A stretch of 8,203 nucleotides of DNA, from NCBI GenBank assembly GCA_023131935.1, contig JAGLYY010000140.1:1-8203 (forward strand). The letters are read 5' to 3'. The notes beneath the pieces are model-generated. The model saw only the letters and a program-made list of their open reading frames with translations, did no database searches and was not told the DNA's origin. The position numbers and the translations under genes are program-made. Positions 6,466-8,203 of this stretch are shown here, piece by piece (position 1 is the stretch's first letter; every line of letters begins with the position of its first letter). Source of the stretch: Spirochaetales bacterium (lineage in GTDB: Bacteria > Spirochaetota > Spirochaetia > JAGLYY01).

Positions 6466-6512
6466 GTAATTCTACCAGCTTTATGTATAACTAATGTTAA
6501 AATGAGAATTAC
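6466..6512. repeat. Separated 8-bp inverted repeat after lon
   Basis: GTAATTCT (6466-6473) and AGAATTAC (6505-6512) are perfect reverse complements separated by 31 AT-rich bases. There is no T-run after the second arm, so it is not a standard terminator. It may be a weak 3' hairpin of the lon transcript or chance in an AT-rich gap. Confidence 0.35.
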
Positions 6513-6531
6513 AGCTCCTGAATAAATTCAC

Positions 6532-6559
6532 TTGATTTTGATTCATCAAAGTATATAAT
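6532..6559 (+). promoter_or_regulatory. Promoter of the exported-protein gene with internal palindrome
   Basis: The -35 box TTGATT (6532-6537) and the -10 box TATAAT (6554-6559, 6/6) are 16 bp apart. Transcription should begin near 6566. The spacer holds the palindrome TTTGAT-TC-ATCAAA (6537-6550), a likely site for a dimeric regulator. The predicted start of transcription leaves no room for a ribosome binding site before an ATG at 6570, which supports the TTG start at 6591. Confidence 0.7.
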
Positions 6560-6576
6560 TAGTTGGGAGATGCCGA

Positions 6577-6593
6577 GGAGGTACAGTGTTTTG
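6577..6593 (+). promoter_or_regulatory. Ribosome binding site that sets a TTG start
   Basis: GGAGG (6577-6581) within GAGGAGG (6575-6581) is a strong Shine-Dalgarno sequence. The in-frame TTG at 6591 follows after 9 bases, and the next codons encode Lys-Lys and a hydrophobic signal sequence. GTG at 6586 is out of frame. This is the main reason for not using ATG 6570. Confidence 0.75.
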
Positions 6594-6986
6594 AAAAAGA
6601 TAATCGGTTTAGCTTTACTGCTGCTCTTTATTGGCGGGATGGCATTATACGCGGATGAGTCAGATCTGTATGTGAAAACTGTCCAAATTTCGAGGATCTA
6701 CACCCTTCGTGATGGGTACAGGATCATATACATGAAGAGTAATAACACCTTTTCGGTTACCTACTTTCCTATTGAATGGTTCCGTACTTCCGGGGGGAAA
6801 GGGGAAATCGTTTATGGCCGGGATGATTGCTTTCCCTATTTTTCTGTTTTCTGGGAAAACGGGACCTTCCACCATATCCGGCTGTACGTCCATTCTGATC
6901 CAAACCACCAATCATGGGGTGTCATGCCGACGGGCTTCGACTCTACCGGCAAATTTGACGTTGAAGCACCGGTATTAGAGTTTTAG
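6591..6986 (+). CDS. Uncharacterised exported protein
   Basis: I do not recognise this family. Starting at TTG 6591 gives 131 residues beginning MKKIIGLALLLLFIGGM, a classic Sec signal peptide: Lys2-Lys3, hydrophobic core about 5-18, probable cleavage after Ala21 (ALYA/DES). There is no lipobox cysteine. The mature part is short and rich in Tyr, Phe and Trp, with many alternating polar/hydrophobic stretches that suggest a small beta-rich periplasmic or secreted domain. It has a single Cys (80) and a His-rich segment near 94-106. TTG is chosen because GGAGG (6577-6581) lies 9 bp upstream. The longer frame from ATG 6570 (138 residues) would start on top of that ribosome binding site and put an RR-containing extension before the signal peptide. 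The gene has its own promoter and terminator, so it is a one-gene unit. Confidence 0.75.
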   Translation: MKKIIGLALLLLFIGGMALYADESDLYVKTVQISRIYTLRDGYRIIYMKSNNTFSVTYFPIEWFRTSGGKGEIVYGRDDCFPYFSVFWENGTFHHIRLYVHSDPNHQSWGVMPTGFDSTGKFDVEAPVLEF

Positions 6987-7003
6987 CCCTCTCAATCGGG
7001 ATT

Positions 7004-7030
7004 AAAAGCCACCTGCCGGTGGCTTTTTTT
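7004..7030 (+). terminator. Intrinsic terminator after the exported-protein gene
   Basis: GCCACC (7008-7013) and GGTGGC (7018-7023) form a perfect 6-bp stem with loop TGCC. AAAA (7004-7007) and the first Ts extend the pairing. Seven T residues run from 7024 to 7030. It lies 17 bp after the stop codon and only 24 bp before the ribosome binding site of the next gene. Confidence 0.9.
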
Positions 7031-7067
7031 GTTGCACTCCTTTTTTCCACAATGGGGAGAGACCGTA

Positions 7068-8057
7068 ATGATAATAGAGTATCAAAAGGTACCATCAGAT
7101 ATTCTCACCTTTCTAAAAGCTCACAGCCGATACTATCTCGTTAACCATCTTGAACCGGATGGTGATTGTGTAGGCTCCCAACTTGGATTAGCATCGTTCC
7201 TCAAACGGCAGGGAAAGGAAGTCCGCCTTTTCTCTCCCGGACCTTTCCTCAAACCGGAAATCGTGGAAAAAGAGGGGCTCTTTGATGACAGGCTGACCGA
7301 AGAGGACAAAAGAAAAAAGGCGGGGGTCATAGTTCTGGATTGTTCCAGCCTCGACAGGATTGGACCCATTGCCGAAGATATAACCGGTTTTCCCGTTGCG
7401 GTTATCGACCATCACACCTCGGGACATCCCTTTGGTGATGTCCGGTTCATCGACACCAAAGCTCCTTCGGTAACCTTTATGGTTCAGCGAATCATTGAAG
7501 CCTTCGGGGAGACCCCAACCAGGGAGGAAGCCGCGGAACTCTTCTTTGGCCTCTGTACCGATACCGGCTATTTTCGCCACCTCGACTCGGGATCAGGAGA
7601 AGTGTTCCTCTATACCGGCCGGCTTATTAACCGTGGGATTTCCCCCAAAGATGTGTATCACCAGATTTACGGCGGGGCCTCATTTGCCTCCCGAATGATT
7701 TTAGGAAAGATGCTTACCAGGACCGAACAACATTTCGGCGGGAAGGTGTTTATAACCTGGCAAACCCTCGAAGACATGGAAATTCTAGGCAAAATTCAGA
7801 AGGTCTCAGACAATCTGTACCAGCTCCTTCAGGGAGTCAAGGGCTGCGAAGTCGTTGTGTTCATTAAGGAAGAGAAAGAGGAGGAATGTTCTATCGGGCT
7901 CAGGTCAAACCATTCAGTGGATGTAGGGAAAATCGCCCGGTCCTTTGGAGGGGGAGGTCATAAGAGGGCCTCGGGATTCTACTGGAAAGGGTCAAAAGAA
8001 GAGGTAAAGGGAAAACTGATAGAAACTTTCTCCAAAATAATTGAGGCTGTCCGGTAA
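7068..8057 (+). CDS. nrnA: DHH/DHHA1 phosphoesterase, probable NrnA-type oligoribonuclease/pAp phosphatase
   Basis: Members of this family are manganese-dependent enzymes that degrade short oligoribonucleotides or cyclic-dinucleotide products and dephosphorylate pAp; which substrate applies here is inferred. The 329-residue product shows the DHH motifs in order: H27-L-E-P-D31-G-D33, the VIVLDCSS segment (Asp91), D114-H115-H116, Asp165 in GLCTDTGYFRH, and the C-terminal DHHA1 substrate motif GGGGHKRASG (294-303). Length fits NrnA (about 310-340). The start is ATG 7068 with GGGGAGAG (7054-7061) upstream. The frame stays open back to a TTG at 7029, but that codon lies in the T-run of the terminator and has no ribosome binding site. 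No transmembrane or PAS/GGDEF region precedes the DHH domain, so it is not GdpP-like. No promoter is visible between the terminator and the gene. Confidence 0.9.
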   Translation: MIIEYQKVPSDILTFLKAHSRYYLVNHLEPDGDCVGSQLGLASFLKRQGKEVRLFSPGPFLKPEIVEKEGLFDDRLTEEDKRKKAGVIVLDCSSLDRIGPIAEDITGFPVAVIDHHTSGHPFGDVRFIDTKAPSVTFMVQRIIEAFGETPTREEAAELFFGLCTDTGYFRHLDSGSGEVFLYTGRLINRGISPKDVYHQIYGGASFASRMILGKMLTRTEQHFGGKVFITWQTLEDMEILGKIQKVSDNLYQLLQGVKGCEVVVFIKEEKEEECSIGLRSNHSVDVGKIARSFGGGGHKRASGFYWKGSKEEVKGKLIETFSKIIEAVR

Positions 8058-8066
8058 CTAATAGTG

Positions 8067-8167
8067 TAGCTATTCAGCTAGATAGACTGTGGGGGAAGGC
8101 TGTAGGTGGATAGGCTATAGGCTTATTAGGTAGGCAGCCTAAACCTAATAGCCTACAGCCTGAATAG
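8067..8167. repeat. Nested inverted-repeat element at the right end
   Basis: The stretch folds back on itself in several layers. TAGCT/AGCTA (8067-8071, 8076-8080) is a small hairpin. CTATTCAG (8070-8077) pairs with CTGAATAG (8160-8167). GGCTGTAGG (8098-8106) pairs with CCTACAGCC (8152-8160). ATAGGCTTATTAGG (8117-8130) pairs, with one bulge and one wobble, with CCTAATAGCCTAC (8144-8156). TAGGC-type pentamers recur. There is no T-run, so it is not a normal terminator. It looks like a non-coding palindromic repeat element. Confidence 0.75.
8084..8113. repeat. Dispersed repeat, right copy (inverted partner of 1-31)
   Basis: This segment, AGACTG then a G5 run, AAGGCTGTAGGT and GGATAG, matches the reverse complement of bases 1-31 with about two or three differences. 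It overlaps the nested palindrome at 8067-8167, so the left copy is probably one edge of a similar element that continues beyond the window. Confidence 0.7.
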
Positions 8168-8203
8168 TGGGATTAAGTTAAGGGCCGGCCTGAATTACAG
8201 ATT
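8168..8203. other. Unassigned right end
   Basis: The last 36 bases contain the 8-bp palindrome GGCCGGCC (8183-8190). I see no gene start, ribosome binding site or promoter that I could defend here. Confidence 0.3.

Noticed and set aside
6532..6550. FNR-type site, because TTGAT and ATCAA half-sites are present
   Set aside because: The classic FNR box has four bases between the half-sites; here the closest pair is separated by two and the other by eight.
6570..6986. ATG 6570 start for the exported protein, giving an RR-containing N-terminus that hints at a Tat signal
   Set aside because: The ATG overlaps the strong ribosome binding site and lies about 4 bp from the predicted transcription start. 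The arginines are encoded by the Shine-Dalgarno bases themselves, so the Tat-like look is an artefact.
7029..7067. Extended nrnA start at TTG 7029
   Set aside because: The codon lies in the terminator T-run with no ribosome binding site. ATG 7068 has a well-spaced GGGGAGAG and fits the family's N-terminus.
1..8203. The whole window as a composite transposon flanked by inverted repeats
   Set aside because: The flanked genes are core housekeeping genes, no transposase is present, and the repeats look like dispersed intergenic elements.

Overview
The window reads as an ordinary, well-conserved stretch of a bacterial chromosome with moderate GC content. All recognisable genes lie on the + strand. 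In order they are a five-gene tRNA cluster, the chaperone/protease operon tig-clpP-clpX-lon, one small uncharacterised exported protein, and a DHH/DHHA1 phosphoesterase of the NrnA type. The lineage cannot be fixed from the sequence alone. The protein styles and the NrnA-type enzyme would suit a spirochaete or another non-enteric bacterium; I lean weakly to Spirochaetota, from impression only and not from any search.

Left part (1-736): the first ~31 bases are part of a repeat that recurs inverted near the right end. tRNA-His(GTG), tRNA-Arg(TCG), tRNA-Lys(CTT), tRNA-Leu(TAG) and tRNA-Gly(GCC) follow, ending in a strong intrinsic terminator. A textbook sigma-70 promoter sits between tRNA-Lys and tRNA-Leu. 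A 12-bp tandem repeat starts exactly at the tRNA-Leu 3' end.

Middle (737-6450): tig, clpP, clpX and lon form one tightly packed unit, with a 20-bp gap, a 14-bp overlap and a 4-bp ATGA overlap. They encode nascent-chain folding (trigger factor) and two ATP-dependent proteolytic machines (ClpXP and Lon), so the operon is a protein quality-control module. All catalytic and nucleotide-binding motifs appear intact. tig contains an in-frame A-AAA-AAG heptamer with an upstream Shine-Dalgarno-like stretch and an immediate -1 frame stop, which makes it a candidate frameshift site.

Right part (6451-8203): a good promoter with a 14-bp palindrome in its spacer drives a ~131-residue secreted protein. Its most credible start is a TTG at 6591. 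A clear terminator follows, then an NrnA-type gene with a good ribosome binding site but no visible promoter of its own. The last ~145 bp are a dense set of nested inverted repeats, including the inverted partner of the left-end repeat.

I see no CRISPR array, transposase, phage gene or obviously new multi-gene system. The most interesting material is the repeat family at both ends, the possible tig frameshift, the exported protein with its operator-like promoter, and the small structures around tRNA-Leu.
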